A stretch of 64,000 bases of DNA from Flavobacterium hydrophilum (GTDB lineage Bacteria > Bacteroidota > Bacteroidia > Flavobacteriales > Flavobacteriaceae), in NCBI RefSeq assembly GCF_003202405.1, contig NZ_QJHL01000002.1, forward strand, positions 806,001 through 870,000. Direction: 5' to 3'. The notes beneath the pieces were generated by a model. The model worked only from the letters and a program-made list of their open reading frames with translations, was not told the DNA's origin and made no database searches. The stretch's first letter is position 1. Each line of letters begins with the position of its first letter. The translations under genes were made by a program, and so were the position numbers. Below are positions 26,460 to 35,818 of the stretch, piece by piece.

Positions 26460-27779
26460 ATGTATAAATATATATTGATGTTGTTTTTTACCCTTGCAAT
26501 GTTTTCATGTGGTACAGATACAGATGCCGGAGAGTTTGTAGTTGGATCTGATTATTTATCAGTAAACAATAAGGTGATTTTAATTGATACTGTTACAGTA
26601 GAAATGTCTACCATAAATTTCGACTCTCTTATAACATCTAATCAAAGTAAGATCCTGGTTGGAAACTATGATGATCCTCTTTTGGGCAAGGTAAAATCAA
26701 ACAGTTATTTTCAATTGGCATCAGATTCGTATTCATTAATCAGTACTACAGATACAGAATCGGCAAACTATGTTTTCGATTCTATTTCCATGATTTTAAA
26801 ATATGATAATTATTATTATGGGGATACTACTAAATTACAGACATTTAATATTCATCGATTACTTCAGAAGGTAAAACCAAATACAGATGATGATTTCTTT
26901 TATAATAATTCGGCTTTGAGTTACAGTTCTGAGAGTTTGGGGACTATTTCATATAAACCGAGACCTGTAGAAAAAGATTCTATCAATATTAAAATGGATG
27001 CTGCTTTTGGGCAGGCACTTTTTCAAAGATTTAAGCAAAGGGATATTACAGATTTCGATAATTTCACAGAATATTTAAAAGGATTGGTACTTGTTCCGTC
27101 AACTGAAAATTCTTCAAGTATTATTGGTTTTGGATTAACAAGTAAGGTGCGGCTTTATTATTCAAAATACCTCGGAGATGATATCGATTCCTATGTGAAA
27201 GACTTTACTATTGTAGATGCGACTAAGCAATTTAATGCTATATCATTGGACAAGACAGGTACGTTGATTCAAAATTTACCTGCTTCTAATAGTAAATTAT
27301 CCAGTTTATTGACAAATAATCAGAGTTATATACAATCGGGAACGGGAGTAGCGTGCCGAATTGATTTTCCAAACATAAAACAGCTTAAATATATATCGGA
27401 TAAAGGTGCTATTGTTGATGCTCAATTGATTTTAAAACCGGTTAATAACACATATTCTGAGAAATTTCCTTTGTCTGATTCGTTACGTGTGTATGTTGCT
27501 GATAAACTGAACAGGATTAGCGGTACCTTGAATACAACATCGGGTACTCCCTTATATGCTCTGTTAAACAAACAAAGCGATGAATTCAATGAAAATGTTG
27601 GGTATTCATTGTCAGTTGGTGGCTTTCTGCAAAAGGAAATGCTAAAACAATCAGATTCCAGGTCTTCGCTGGTTTTTGTTTTGCCAAATATTTACAAGGC
27701 AGTTAACAGGCTTGTTTTGGGTGATCAGAAACATCTGAATAATAAAATTCAATTGAAAATTTATTACCTCTCTTATTAA
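26460..27779 (+). CDS. DUF4270 family lipoprotein
   Basis: A 439-residue lipoprotein from the ATG at 26460 (MYKYILMLFF, lipobox MFSCGTDTD). The frame is open to 26391, but that would put a cysteine-rich stretch before the signal peptide and overlap the promoter. DUF4270 proteins are Bacteroidota-specific and stand near Kelch lipoproteins. Typical points are VIDTVTVEMSTI-like beginnings (here VILIDTVTVEMSTINFDSL), LLVGNYDDPLLGKV (here ILVGNYDDPLLGKVKSNSYF) and a C-terminal hydrophobic strand. Function unknown; probably surface or periplasmic. The stop codon abuts the next gene's ATG exactly. Confidence 0.85.
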   Translation: MYKYILMLFFTLAMFSCGTDTDAGEFVVGSDYLSVNNKVILIDTVTVEMSTINFDSLITSNQSKILVGNYDDPLLGKVKSNSYFQLASDSYSLISTTDTESANYVFDSISMILKYDNYYYGDTTKLQTFNIHRLLQKVKPNTDDDFFYNNSALSYSSESLGTISYKPRPVEKDSINIKMDAAFGQALFQRFKQRDITDFDNFTEYLKGLVLVPSTENSSSIIGFGLTSKVRLYYSKYLGDDIDSYVKDFTIVDATKQFNAISLDKTGTLIQNLPASNSKLSSLLTNNQSYIQSGTGVACRIDFPNIKQLKYISDKGAIVDAQLILKPVNNTYSEKFPLSDSLRVYVADKLNRISGTLNTTSGTPLYALLNKQSDEFNENVGYSLSVGGFLQKEMLKQSDSRSSLVFVLPNIYKAVNRLVLGDQKHLNNKIQLKIYYLSY

Positions 27780-29015
27780 ATGAAAAATAAAATCGCCTTT
27801 TTAAGTTGCTTCATTTTAATGTATGTAACCTCTTTTTCGCAAAGTATTTCCAGCTCTCCTTATTCATTGTATGGTTTAGGGAGTTTATATGATGCTGATT
27901 ATGGTTCAATTCCTTCTATTGGTTCTTCCGGAATCGCCCTTCCTTCAGATACTTTTATCAATAATCTGAATCCGGCTTCATTAGGTTATGTACCATTGAA
28001 TCATTTTATGTTTGAAGTAGGTGGTAAGGCGATTGGAACAACTTTTCAGAGCAGTTCTAAAACTGAAAAACGCAATAATTTTCAGTTTTCACATATTGCG
28101 TTTGCATTTCCGGTGACTAAAAATTCGGCATTTAGTATAGCTTTACGACCATATTCAAGTGCTTCGTTTAAAATTTCAGATTTAAAATTGCCTATTTCGA
28201 ATACTTCAGAATATTATACTTTAAATGCAGAGGGATCGGGAGGATTAAATAATTTTGATTTTTCATACGGGTATCGTGTTAGCAAAAAACTATCACTTGG
28301 AGCTACGGGAACCGTATTGTTTGGAAATACTACTGATGAAAGAAGTTATATAATTTCAAATTCACTTACCACTATTAATAAAAAAACAACTTATAGTGGT
28401 TTACGGGCAACTTTGGGAACTCAGTATAAAATTGATTCGACCTTTACCGTTGCATCAACGATTAAATTGCCTACTCAGGTGAAGGCTTCTAAGGTTCAGT
28501 CAGTAGAGAATATTAATAATTCAAATGAGAGTATTATAGAGTCAGATGTGGCTTCTGATACGGATGATTATTACATGCCTTTAGAAATAGGTTTTGGTAT
28601 TAGTAAACGATTCAAAAACAATTTGACCATGACCCTGGATTATGAAAAAAGTTTTTGGAACGACACGAATCAATCAGAATTATATGGCGATTTTGTTAAT
28701 CAGGATCGATTTGCTATGGGGTTTAGTTTTAGAAAAAATAAAAATATCAGAAGTTATTGGGATGGTGTTCAATATGGTGCAGGATTAAATTTTGATACCG
28801 GTTATCTCGAAGTAGATGGAAAGAGGGTCAATAATGCCGCAGTTTCTATTGGAGTTTCCTTGCCGGTTGATAATACTTTTTCGGTTCTTAATGTTTCATA
28901 TTCTTATGGACAAAAAGGCAAAATTGGAGAAGGATTAATAAAAGAAAATTACCATAAATTATCTCTTAATTTATCATTGGACGGAATTTGGTTCGTCAAG
29001 CGAAAAATAGAATGA
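27780..29015 (+). CDS. Outer-membrane beta-barrel protein paired with DUF4270
   Basis: A 411-residue protein with signal peptide (YVTSFSQ) and the mature start SISSSPYSLYGLGSL, then GSSGIALPSDTFINNLNPAS, a pattern shared with FadL/OmpP1-like barrels where the LNPAS loop comes at the same place. The rest alternates strands and turns to the C-terminus. It abuts the DUF4270 gene (0-base gap), so the two probably act together at the outer membrane. The family assignment (FadL-like) is by pattern and not certain. Three bases separate its stop from the convergent murI stop. Confidence 0.72.
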   Translation: MKNKIAFLSCFILMYVTSFSQSISSSPYSLYGLGSLYDADYGSIPSIGSSGIALPSDTFINNLNPASLGYVPLNHFMFEVGGKAIGTTFQSSSKTEKRNNFQFSHIAFAFPVTKNSAFSIALRPYSSASFKISDLKLPISNTSEYYTLNAEGSGGLNNFDFSYGYRVSKKLSLGATGTVLFGNTTDERSYIISNSLTTINKKTTYSGLRATLGTQYKIDSTFTVASTIKLPTQVKASKVQSVENINNSNESIIESDVASDTDDYYMPLEIGFGISKRFKNNLTMTLDYEKSFWNDTNQSELYGDFVNQDRFAMGFSFRKNKNIRSYWDGVQYGAGLNFDTGYLEVDGKRVNNAAVSIGVSLPVDNTFSVLNVSYSYGQKGKIGEGLIKENYHKLSLNLSLDGIWFVKRKIE

Positions 29016-29018
29016 TGG

Positions 29019-29795
29019 TTAAAATTCCTTTTGAATAACGTCGTATTTATTATTTAAAATTGATTTTAAAACAAAAGGGTTTGAATTGACATAAAAGACA
29101 GGTTCGCTTTTTTCAGCATCAGAAAAACCTACTTTTTCACGTAAAATGTTTTTGGTTTGTCTGGCTACTGCTTCTCCCGAATCAATTATTTGAATATGTT
29201 CAGGTAATATTTTTTGAATCTGCGGAATTAAATAGGGATAATGACTGCATCCTAAAACCAGATAATCAATATTGGCATCGATCATAGGTTGTAAGTACGA
29301 TTCTAATAATTGTGTCATTTCCGGAGAATTCAGATTTCCATCTTCAATAAGCTGAACTAATCCATAGCCCACTTGCTCTATGATTTTTGTATCATGAAAC
29401 ATTTCAGCAGTTTTGTTAAACAGTTCACTATTTAGGGTTCCTTTCGTGGCTAAAATACCTATTACCTGTGTTTTCGAATTATGAGCGGCTGGTTTAATAG
29501 CCGGTTCAATCCCGATAAATGGAATGTCATAATTAGCTCGAAGTTCCTGAATAGCATTTGTAGTAGCTGTATTACACGCAACAACAATTAATTTACAATT
29601 ATTCTCTATTAAAAAATCTACGTTTTTTTTGCTTAAAGCAACAATTTCTTCCTTAGATTTTTGACCATACGGAGCATTTTTACTATCCGCTAAATAAATG
29701 GTTTTTTCGTTTGGAAGCAATTCGTGAATGGCGTTCCATATTGAAGTTCCTCCAATTCCCGAATCAAAAACGCCTATAGGATTGTTGTTTGTCAT
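29019..29795 (-). CDS. murI: Glutamate racemase
   Basis: A 258-residue enzyme converting L- to D-glutamate for peptidoglycan. The catalytic cysteines are Cys74 in ACNTATT and Cys183 in GCSHYP, and the substrate loop begins with FDSGIGG at residues 10-16. The length is usual. A -7 box TAAATTTG (29800-29807, minus strand) is only a few bases from the ATG, so the leader must be very short. All key residues are intact. Confidence 0.95.
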   Translation of the reverse strand: MTNNNPIGVFDSGIGGTSIWNAIHELLPNEKTIYLADSKNAPYGQKSKEEIVALSKKNVDFLIENNCKLIVVACNTATTNAIQELRANYDIPFIGIEPAIKPAAHNSKTQVIGILATKGTLNSELFNKTAEMFHDTKIIEQVGYGLVQLIEDGNLNSPEMTQLLESYLQPMIDANIDYLVLGCSHYPYLIPQIQKILPEHIQIIDSGEAVARQTKNILREKVGFSDAEKSEPVFYVNSNPFVLKSILNNKYDVIQKEF

Positions 29796-29799
29796 AAAA

Positions 29800-29807
29800 C
29801 AAATTTA
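29800..29807 (-). promoter_or_regulatory. -7 box upstream of murI
   Basis: Minus-strand TAAATTTG five bases before the murI ATG; no TTG at the expected distance upstream. If used, transcription would start at or inside the first codons, so a distal promoter or a downstream start is also possible. Confidence 0.3.
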
Positions 29808-29927
29808 CATTTTTTTCAAAATCTAAATTCGTACTTTTTATTGAATTTTTGAGTTAAATAAATTAGAAATTTATTCGGATGTAGTGTCTATTTTAAACCA
29901 ATCTTGTAATATTTCGATATATTTATC

Positions 29928-30092
29928 ATGAAATCAAATTGGCTTTTGTTTTTTAATTTACCTATATGATTGTGATTGATTGGAGAAGATAATTATGAAA
30001 GAGTAGTTAAATGTCCTCCTCATAACGAACCAGCCTTTGGTGGTGTTTGTAATCATACCGATGAGATTTTAATTAAGATAATAAAATTATAA
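29928..30092 (+). other. Possible remnant of a short coding sequence in the murI-ompH gap
   Basis: In the frame of the ATG at 29928 (MKSNWLLFFNLPI) two stops (29967, 29973) are followed by 38 open codons ending with TAA at 30090. That part contains VVKCPPHNEPAFGGVCNHTD, an unusually cysteine- and histidine-containing stretch for AT-rich spacer. This looks like the decayed end of a small gene, but it could be coincidence. The rest of the 350-base gap holds only the murI -7 box and the terminator at 30101-30128. Confidence 0.25.
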
Positions 30093-30100
30093 AACAAAAA

Positions 30101-30128
30101 TGGCTCAACTTAAGTTGAGCCATTTTTT
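30101..30128 (-). terminator. Bidirectional terminator after the Skp/OmpH genes
   Basis: A perfect 22-base palindrome, TGGCTCAACTT joined to its complement (30101-30122), flanked by A-runs on the left and T-runs on the right, so it works in both directions. On the minus strand it ends the envelope-biogenesis operon. Confidence 0.88.
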
Positions 30129-30146
30129 GTATAAGAAATTTGTTTC

Positions 30147-30650
30147 TTAGAATCCTAAATCTTTTTTAACATCAGCAGTAATGTTTGGACCATCAGCTAA
30201 TAAAAGAGTTGAACCGTCTAACACGTATTGGAAACCTTTTGCTTTTCCAATTTTTTGGATAGAAGCTCTTACTTTTTCCATTAATGGTTTTACTAAATCA
30301 GTTTCTTTTTGCTGTAATTCTTTTTGAGCATTGTCTCTGTAATCCCCAATTCTTTTTTGCATATCCTGAACTTCTTTAGCACGCTCAGTATTTACTGCTT
30401 CAGTTGCTGTTGCAGATTCAGCATCATACTTTTTGATTTTTGTTTGATATTCTTCAATCATTTTTTTGTATTCAGCATCGTATGTTCCGCTTAATTTTTG
30501 TAATTGAGTTTGAGCATCAAGCATAGCAGGCATCTTCGACATAATCTCGCTAACATCAACATGAGCTGTTTTAGCCTGCGCATTCATTGTATTGTTTGCA
30601 GTTAAAATAAGCACTGCAGCAATTACTAAAGTTTTGATTTGTTTCATCAT
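30147..30650 (-). CDS. Skp/OmpH-family periplasmic chaperone, short form
   Basis: A 167-residue protein with signal peptide (NNTMNAQA) and the OmpH start HVDVSEIMSKMPAMLDAQTQL, then two long helices rich in charged residues and the end FQYVLDGSTLLLADG, a strand typical of the body domain. Skp binds unfolded outer-membrane proteins in the periplasm and carries them to BamA, whose gene is two positions upstream. It follows the longer paralogue after 14 bases. Start ATG 30650. Confidence 0.9.
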   Translation of the reverse strand: MMKQIKTLVIAAVLILTANNTMNAQAKTAHVDVSEIMSKMPAMLDAQTQLQKLSGTYDAEYKKMIEEYQTKIKKYDAESATATEAVNTERAKEVQDMQKRIGDYRDNAQKELQQKETDLVKPLMEKVRASIQKIGKAKGFQYVLDGSTLLLADGPNITADVKKDLGF

Positions 30651-30664
30651 TTTAAAAATATTAA

Positions 30665-31666
30665 TTAATTATTGGTCGTATTTGATTTTTGTGTTTCGGC
30701 TTCTTTAGCTTTTTTAGCCGCTTCTCTTTCTTCTAAGATTTTCTTCCTTTTTTCTTCTAATTCTTTTTTACGCTGATCATAAAGTTTCTGCCGTTCTTCG
30801 GCCTTATTAACTATAGGTTCAGCTGTTGTTTTAGTTTCTGTCGTTGTTGGAGTTGTAGCAGGCACAGCCGTTGTACCCTCTGTTGTTTTTGCAGTTTCAG
30901 AAACCGTGCCATTTTTTTTGGCAGCTTTTTCAGCAGCTATGGCATTTCTTTTATCTTCGTATTCTTTTCTTTTAGCTTCTTGTTCTAATTTTCTGTCGGC
31001 AACTAGTTTTTCTCTTGCAGCTTTTCTTGCATCCAGGGCTTTTTGTCTGTCTGCCATTGCCGGATTTTCATCGATTTCATTTTCGCGATTTTCTTTGGCC
31101 TCTTGTTCTTTTAATTGTTTTTTCGTGAGCTGTTCTCTCTTGTCTGTTCTATTTAGAATGCGAATGACCTGATCACTTATATCAAATCTCTTTGCTGAAA
31201 AAAGCATGGTTAAATCAGATGATTTATCAAAAATAAAATCATAATTTTTTGCTTCTGCTATATCCTGAACAGCGGTAAAAACCTGATCTTGTATAGGTTT
31301 TGCGAGAGTTGCTTTTTGATGCATTAAATTCCCGTCAACTCCAAATTGTTTTTGCTGATATTCCAGCATTTCATTTTCCAGAAATTTAATTTCTGTTTCC
31401 CTTTCCTCGATAAGCTCTTTTGTTAGTAAAGCCTTTTCAGTTTTTAGATTTTCTTTTAATTTATTTATTTCTAATTTTTTGGTTTCAATTTCCTGCTTCC
31501 ATTTAGTAGCTTTTAAGTCTAATTGAGATTTGGCTTCTTTGTAATCAGAAACATTTTCTAAAATATATTCCATGTCAATGTAGCCAATTCTGGTAGATCT
31601 TGTCTGTGCCTCACTTGTATTTGCTACAATCAGGGCTAAAAATATAAATAAAAATTGTTTTCTCAT
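30665..31666 (-). CDS. Skp/OmpH-family chaperone, long form with charged C-terminal extension
   Basis: A 333-residue protein. The first about 170 residues are a normal OmpH domain after a signal peptide (NTSEAQTRSTRIGYIDMEYILENVSDYKEA at the start, FIFDKSSDLTMLFS at the end). The remaining 160 residues are low-complexity and helical, rich in Lys, Glu, Ala and Arg (EEKRKKILEEREAAKKAK), with a Thr-rich linker in the middle. The extension would form a long coiled coil or a cell-wall-contacting tail. It stands directly downstream of bamA, 40 bases from its stop, as in Porphyromonas gingivalis, where two ompH genes follow omp85. Confidence 0.88.
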   Translation of the reverse strand: MRKQFLFIFLALIVANTSEAQTRSTRIGYIDMEYILENVSDYKEAKSQLDLKATKWKQEIETKKLEINKLKENLKTEKALLTKELIEERETEIKFLENEMLEYQQKQFGVDGNLMHQKATLAKPIQDQVFTAVQDIAEAKNYDFIFDKSSDLTMLFSAKRFDISDQVIRILNRTDKREQLTKKQLKEQEAKENRENEIDENPAMADRQKALDARKAAREKLVADRKLEQEAKRKEYEDKRNAIAAEKAAKKNGTVSETAKTTEGTTAVPATTPTTTETKTTAEPIVNKAEERQKLYDQRKKELEEKRKKILEEREAAKKAKEAETQKSNTTNN

Positions 31667-31706
31667 ACCATTGATTTATTTCTAATTTTAACCAAATATC
31701 ATATTT

Positions 31707-34367
31707 TTAAAACTGTTGTCCAATAATAAAGTGTATTTCCTGACCATGTGCTTTGGTTTCACCTGGCTGTGCATCAAATCCATAACCAAAATCTATACCC
31801 AATAATCCAAATGCAGGCATGAATACACGTAAGCCAAAACCAGCTGAACGATATAGGTCAAAAGGATTGTAGTTTTTAAATCCATCATATGCAGCACCTG
31901 CCTCTAAAAAGGTTAAGGCATAAATAGATGCTGATGGTTTAAGCGTAATTGGATAACGTAATTCCATAGAGAATTTATTGTAAATCGTAGCTCCAACTTG
32001 TTGTCCGTATCTTAGATCGTCTTTATCTTCTATGATTGGAGTCAAAGAGTTATTTTCATATCCTCTTAATCCCACTGTTTCTCTACCATCCATTGAGTAG
32101 TTAGCCATACCGTCACCACCTAAATAAAAACGTTCAAAAGGAACAATACCTCTATCCTGATTATAAGCCCCCATGAAACCAAATTCAGTTAATGTTCTTA
32201 AAACTAATTTACCATATACTTTATTATACCAGTCTGCTTTAAATTTAATTTTATAATATTCAAGCCAGTTGTATTTTTGCTGATCTACTTTTGCATCATC
32301 AGTTTTTGCTTCCTGGTAGGTGCTTACTTTGTTTCCACTTGTGTCAATATAATCCCCAGGATTCACAATTACACCATCAGTTCCATTATAAGTTGTTGTT
32401 GATTTTGCTTTGTTTTCTTCTTTTTCCCCTAAAGTAGAATAATCAATACCATTAAATAAAGAATAAGGAGGCGTCACTTTTGCAGAAACACTAAATTCTG
32501 AACCATAATTTGGGAAGATTGGATTAACCCCTTTATTACTTCTTGTTAATCCAATAGTGTAGGCAAGGTTTCTTGATGTTCCGTTACCAAATGTAAATAA
32601 TCCGGTAAAATAATTATTCAAATCATAATGCTGGTAACTTACAGACTGAGATAATACGAAATAATCATCAGGAACAGTTAATCTTTTAGCAAGTCCAACT
32701 TGTAAAGTCAGGATGTTAAAGCTTTGGCTCTTATCTACATTACGACCATAACTGTAATTAAATTGTTTACTGTACGAAATTGACGAACTAAATTGTACCG
32801 GTCTTTTTCCTCCAAACCAAGGCTCTGAGAACGATACGCTGTAAGTTTGAAAATAAGTGCTTCCTTGTAAACGCAGGGATACTTTTTGACCATCTCCCAT
32901 AGGTAATGGTTTATAGGCTTCCTTTTTAAACATGTTCCTTGCTGAAAAGTTGTTGAAAGACAATCCTAAAGTTCCTATGAAACCGCCACCGCCGTATCCT
33001 CCTTGTAATTCTACCTGGCTGGAGCCTTTTTCAACTAGATTGTATTCAATATCTACAGTTCCGGCTGCGGCATCTACATTTTTAAATTTAGGATCAATTG
33101 CTTCAGGGTCAAAAAAGCCTAGTTGTCCAATTTCACGAATGGTTCTCACCAATAATTCTTTACTATATTTTTCACCAGGTTTAGTTCTTAGTTCACGGTA
33201 GATAACGTGGTCATTCGTTTTATCATTTCCTACTACAGATATTTTGTTGAAATAAGCAATAGGACCTTCGGTAATTCTAATTTCAAAATCAATAGTATCA
33301 TTTGCCGTTTTGACCTCTACAGCATTTATATTTGAAAATAAATATCCGTTATTTTGGTATAAATTAGTAATATCCTCACCATCTGGTTTGGTTTTATCTG
33401 CGATTCTTTTTTCCAATAAAACCCCATTGTAGGTTTCTCCCTTTTTAATTCCTAAATAACGATTAAGCTGTTGATCAGAGTAAACGGTATTTCCTAAAAA
33501 TTTAATATTTCCGAAGTAGTATTTGTTTCCTTCTTCAAGATTAATTTTAATGGCCAGCATGTTTTTTTCTTTATTATAGGTGACAGAGTCATATATAATA
33601 CGTGCATCACGATATCCTTTTTCTTTATAAGATGCAATAACTTTTTCTAAGTCGGTTTTGTATTTTTCAGGAATAAATTTTGAAGCTTTCAGGACACGTA
33701 ATATGTTTTTTTGTTTCGTGTCTTTCATGGCACTTCTTAACTGGTTGTCTGTTAGTTGTTTGTTGCCTATGAAATCTATACTGCTGATTTTTACCTTATC
33801 ACCTTTATCTACACGAACCAGCATGTTTACGTTGTTTCCTGCAATAGTATCAGGAGTAGTTGTAATAGTAACTTTTGTGTTGTAAAAACCTTCTTTTTTA
33901 TATTTGTTTTCGATGTAATTTTTTGTCGTAGTGATTAGATTTTCGTTTACAATCTTGCTCTTTGTTAGATTGTTGTCTTTTATAAGACCTTCTACCTTAC
34001 TCTTTTTAATACCAACAAACTTTACTTCGTTTAATTTAGGAAGTTCAATTATATTTAAGTCTAAATAAATACTGTCATTTTCGACTTTATTTACGTAAAA
34101 TGCAATTTCATCAAAAAGCCCAAGCTTTCCTAATTTTTTAATTGCACCACTAATTTCCTCACCTGGAACAGTAATTTCCTGTCCTTTTTGCAAACCAGAA
34201 AATGTTACAACGGTTTGTTCATTGAAGCTTATTTTACCAACAACAGAAACTTTTGCAAGAATGTATTTTTTTCCCTGATCAAAAGGAATTCTTTCTTGAG
34301 CTTTTATTTGAGAAAAACTACCCAGAATAAGCAGGGTAAGCATTATTTGTAATTTTTTTTGCAACAC
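31707..34367 (-). CDS. bamA: BamA/Omp85 outer-membrane assembly protein
   Basis: An 886-residue Omp85 protein from GTG at 34367 (a TTG at 34364 is the next option). The frame is open to an ATG at 34478 inside uppS, but these starts put 37 extra residues before the signal peptide LTLLILGSFSQIKAQ, and the GTG lies 7 bases past the uppS stop. Five POTRA-like units (about residues 25-430; examples VKISSIDFIGNKQLTDNQL and ISVVGNDKTNDHVIYRELR) precede a 16-stranded barrel ending HFIIGQQF with terminal aromatic residue. A VRGY-like loop appears as VGLRGYENNSL. It inserts beta-barrel proteins into the outer membrane. Confidence 0.93.
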   Translation of the reverse strand: MLQKKLQIMLTLLILGSFSQIKAQERIPFDQGKKYILAKVSVVGKISFNEQTVVTFSGLQKGQEITVPGEEISGAIKKLGKLGLFDEIAFYVNKVENDSIYLDLNIIELPKLNEVKFVGIKKSKVEGLIKDNNLTKSKIVNENLITTTKNYIENKYKKEGFYNTKVTITTTPDTIAGNNVNMLVRVDKGDKVKISSIDFIGNKQLTDNQLRSAMKDTKQKNILRVLKASKFIPEKYKTDLEKVIASYKEKGYRDARIIYDSVTYNKEKNMLAIKINLEEGNKYYFGNIKFLGNTVYSDQQLNRYLGIKKGETYNGVLLEKRIADKTKPDGEDITNLYQNNGYLFSNINAVEVKTANDTIDFEIRITEGPIAYFNKISVVGNDKTNDHVIYRELRTKPGEKYSKELLVRTIREIGQLGFFDPEAIDPKFKNVDAAAGTVDIEYNLVEKGSSQVELQGGYGGGGFIGTLGLSFNNFSARNMFKKEAYKPLPMGDGQKVSLRLQGSTYFQTYSVSFSEPWFGGKRPVQFSSSISYSKQFNYSYGRNVDKSQSFNILTLQVGLAKRLTVPDDYFVLSQSVSYQHYDLNNYFTGLFTFGNGTSRNLAYTIGLTRSNKGVNPIFPNYGSEFSVSAKVTPPYSLFNGIDYSTLGEKEENKAKSTTTYNGTDGVIVNPGDYIDTSGNKVSTYQEAKTDDAKVDQQKYNWLEYYKIKFKADWYNKVYGKLVLRTLTEFGFMGAYNQDRGIVPFERFYLGGDGMANYSMDGRETVGLRGYENNSLTPIIEDKDDLRYGQQVGATIYNKFSMELRYPITLKPSASIYALTFLEAGAAYDGFKNYNPFDLYRSAGFGLRVFMPAFGLLGIDFGYGFDAQPGETKAHGQEIHFIIGQQF

Positions 34368-34374
34368 TAAAGTA

Positions 34375-35115
34375 TTATTTAATTTGTTCACTGGTTTTTC
34401 CAAATCTACGTTCTCTTTTTTGATAACTAATGATAGCCTCATATAAATGTTGTGCTTTAAAGTCTGGCCAGAGTACATCAGTAAAATATAATTCTGAATA
34501 GGCTATTTGCCATAGCAGGAAATTACTTATTCTGTGTTCTCCACTTGTTCGTATTAATAAATCTACGTCAGGTAAATTTTGCGTGTAAAGATGCTCATTT
34601 ATAATTGAATCGTCAATAGTGTCTATTGAAATTATATTATTTTTAACTTTATCGCTAATCACTTTTACGACATTGATCAATTCTTCTCTGGATCCGTAAC
34701 TTAAGGCTAATGTTAGTGTTAGGCCGGTATTGTTTTTCGTCTGTTCGATTGTCTCTCTTAGCTGTTTTTGAGCAGATTCAGGCAACTTATCAAGATTACC
34801 AATAGCAGTAAGTTTGATATTGTTTTGCTGCATGATAATTTGTTCATTTTTTAAGGAACTAATCAATATTTTCATTAATGCTTTTACTTCTAATTTTGGA
34901 CGATTCCAGTTTTCTGAAGAAAAAGTATATAGCGTAAGAAATTCAATATCAAGTTTAGTACATGTTTTGATAATTTCTTTTACTGAATTACTGCCGTTTT
35001 CATGTCCAAAAACGCGAAGAAAGCCTTGTTGTTTTGCCCAACGACCATTTCCGTCCATAATAATGGCAATGTGTCTGGGTAAGTTTGTCTTATCTATAGA
35101 TTCTAATAAATTCAT
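34375..35115 (-). CDS. uppS: Isoprenyl transferase (undecaprenyl diphosphate synthase)
   Basis: A 246-residue cis-prenyltransferase from ATG 35115 (MNLLESIDKTNLPRHIAIIM). The ATG at 35148 would overlap porG by 32 bases, whereas 35115 lies 1 base after the porG stop. The substrate Asp is in IIMDGNGRWAKQQGFLRVFGH, and LTLYTFSSENWNRP and DVDLLIRTSGEHRISNFLLW are the other conserved blocks. It makes the lipid carrier for peptidoglycan and surface polysaccharides. Between porG and bamA, with 7 bases to bamA, so cotranscribed. Confidence 0.94.
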   Translation of the reverse strand: MNLLESIDKTNLPRHIAIIMDGNGRWAKQQGFLRVFGHENGSNSVKEIIKTCTKLDIEFLTLYTFSSENWNRPKLEVKALMKILISSLKNEQIIMQQNNIKLTAIGNLDKLPESAQKQLRETIEQTKNNTGLTLTLALSYGSREELINVVKVISDKVKNNIISIDTIDDSIINEHLYTQNLPDVDLLIRTSGEHRISNFLLWQIAYSELYFTDVLWPDFKAQHLYEAIISYQKRERRFGKTSEQIK

Positions 35116-35116
35116 T

Positions 35117-35800
35117 TTATTCTGCACAATAGCAAGGTTTTTGTCCAAAGGTATATGTTAATGTTACTCCTGTAAAAACATACCAGTCATTATTATTTAA
35201 ATTACCAAATCGATTATTTGCAAAAGAGTCATCTTCAGGATTGCTTCCGTCTACGTTGTCTGTGAAAGTGTAACGTGCTCCAATCTCTGCTGCTAAAACA
35301 AAATTTCTGCTGATGTTTGATTTAAATCCTAATATTATAGGTATAGCAAATGAACCGGATGTCTTGTCTTTTTCAGTTATTCCGTTTTCTACATATAATT
35401 CATCATATCTAAAATAATTTATACCTGAAAAGATATAAGGTGTAATTTTTAAATCTTCATCATGTAAATTAAAGTCGAAGAAATTAAATTCCAATCCGGC
35501 AGAAAGTTCTTTTATACTATTTTTAAAGCTATATCCTCTGTTGAATCGACTAGGTTCTTCGGATTTTGAATCATTTCCTGTTACGGTTGATTGTGTATAT
35601 GAAAATCTGTAAGAATGGCGTGGGCTTTTGTTCCATTTATATAAAATTCCAATGGCAAGATTTTCCGGAGCGATGTAGTTAGTCTTACCAACATCTCCAA
35701 CAAAATTGCTTCCGCCAAGAAAAACTCCAATCTCATGTATTTGGGCATGGAGTGTTATAAAGGGGAAAAAACATAACAATAAATTAAAAATTTTCTTCAT
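35117..35800 (-). CDS. porG: Type IX secretion outer-membrane protein PorG (DUF6089)
   Basis: A 227-residue barrel protein with a signal peptide (ITLHAQ) and the DUF6089 start IHEIGVFLGGSNFVGDVG, followed by strands such as YKWNKSPRHSYRFSYT and LSAGLEFNFFDF. PorG is an outer-membrane part of the T9SS linked to the PorK/N ring in P. gingivalis, where its gene also precedes uppS, bamA and two ompH genes; the gene order here is the same. The PorG name is based on this order plus family recognition. A canonical promoter (TTG, 18 bases, TATATTTG) lies at 35819-35847. Confidence 0.82.
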   Translation of the reverse strand: MKKIFNLLLCFFPFITLHAQIHEIGVFLGGSNFVGDVGKTNYIAPENLAIGILYKWNKSPRHSYRFSYTQSTVTGNDSKSEEPSRFNRGYSFKNSIKELSAGLEFNFFDFNLHDEDLKITPYIFSGINYFRYDELYVENGITEKDKTSGSFAIPIILGFKSNISRNFVLAAEIGARYTFTDNVDGSNPEDDSFANNRFGNLNNNDWYVFTGVTLTYTFGQKPCYCAE

Positions 35801-35818
35801 TTAATTCAAAATTGCGTG

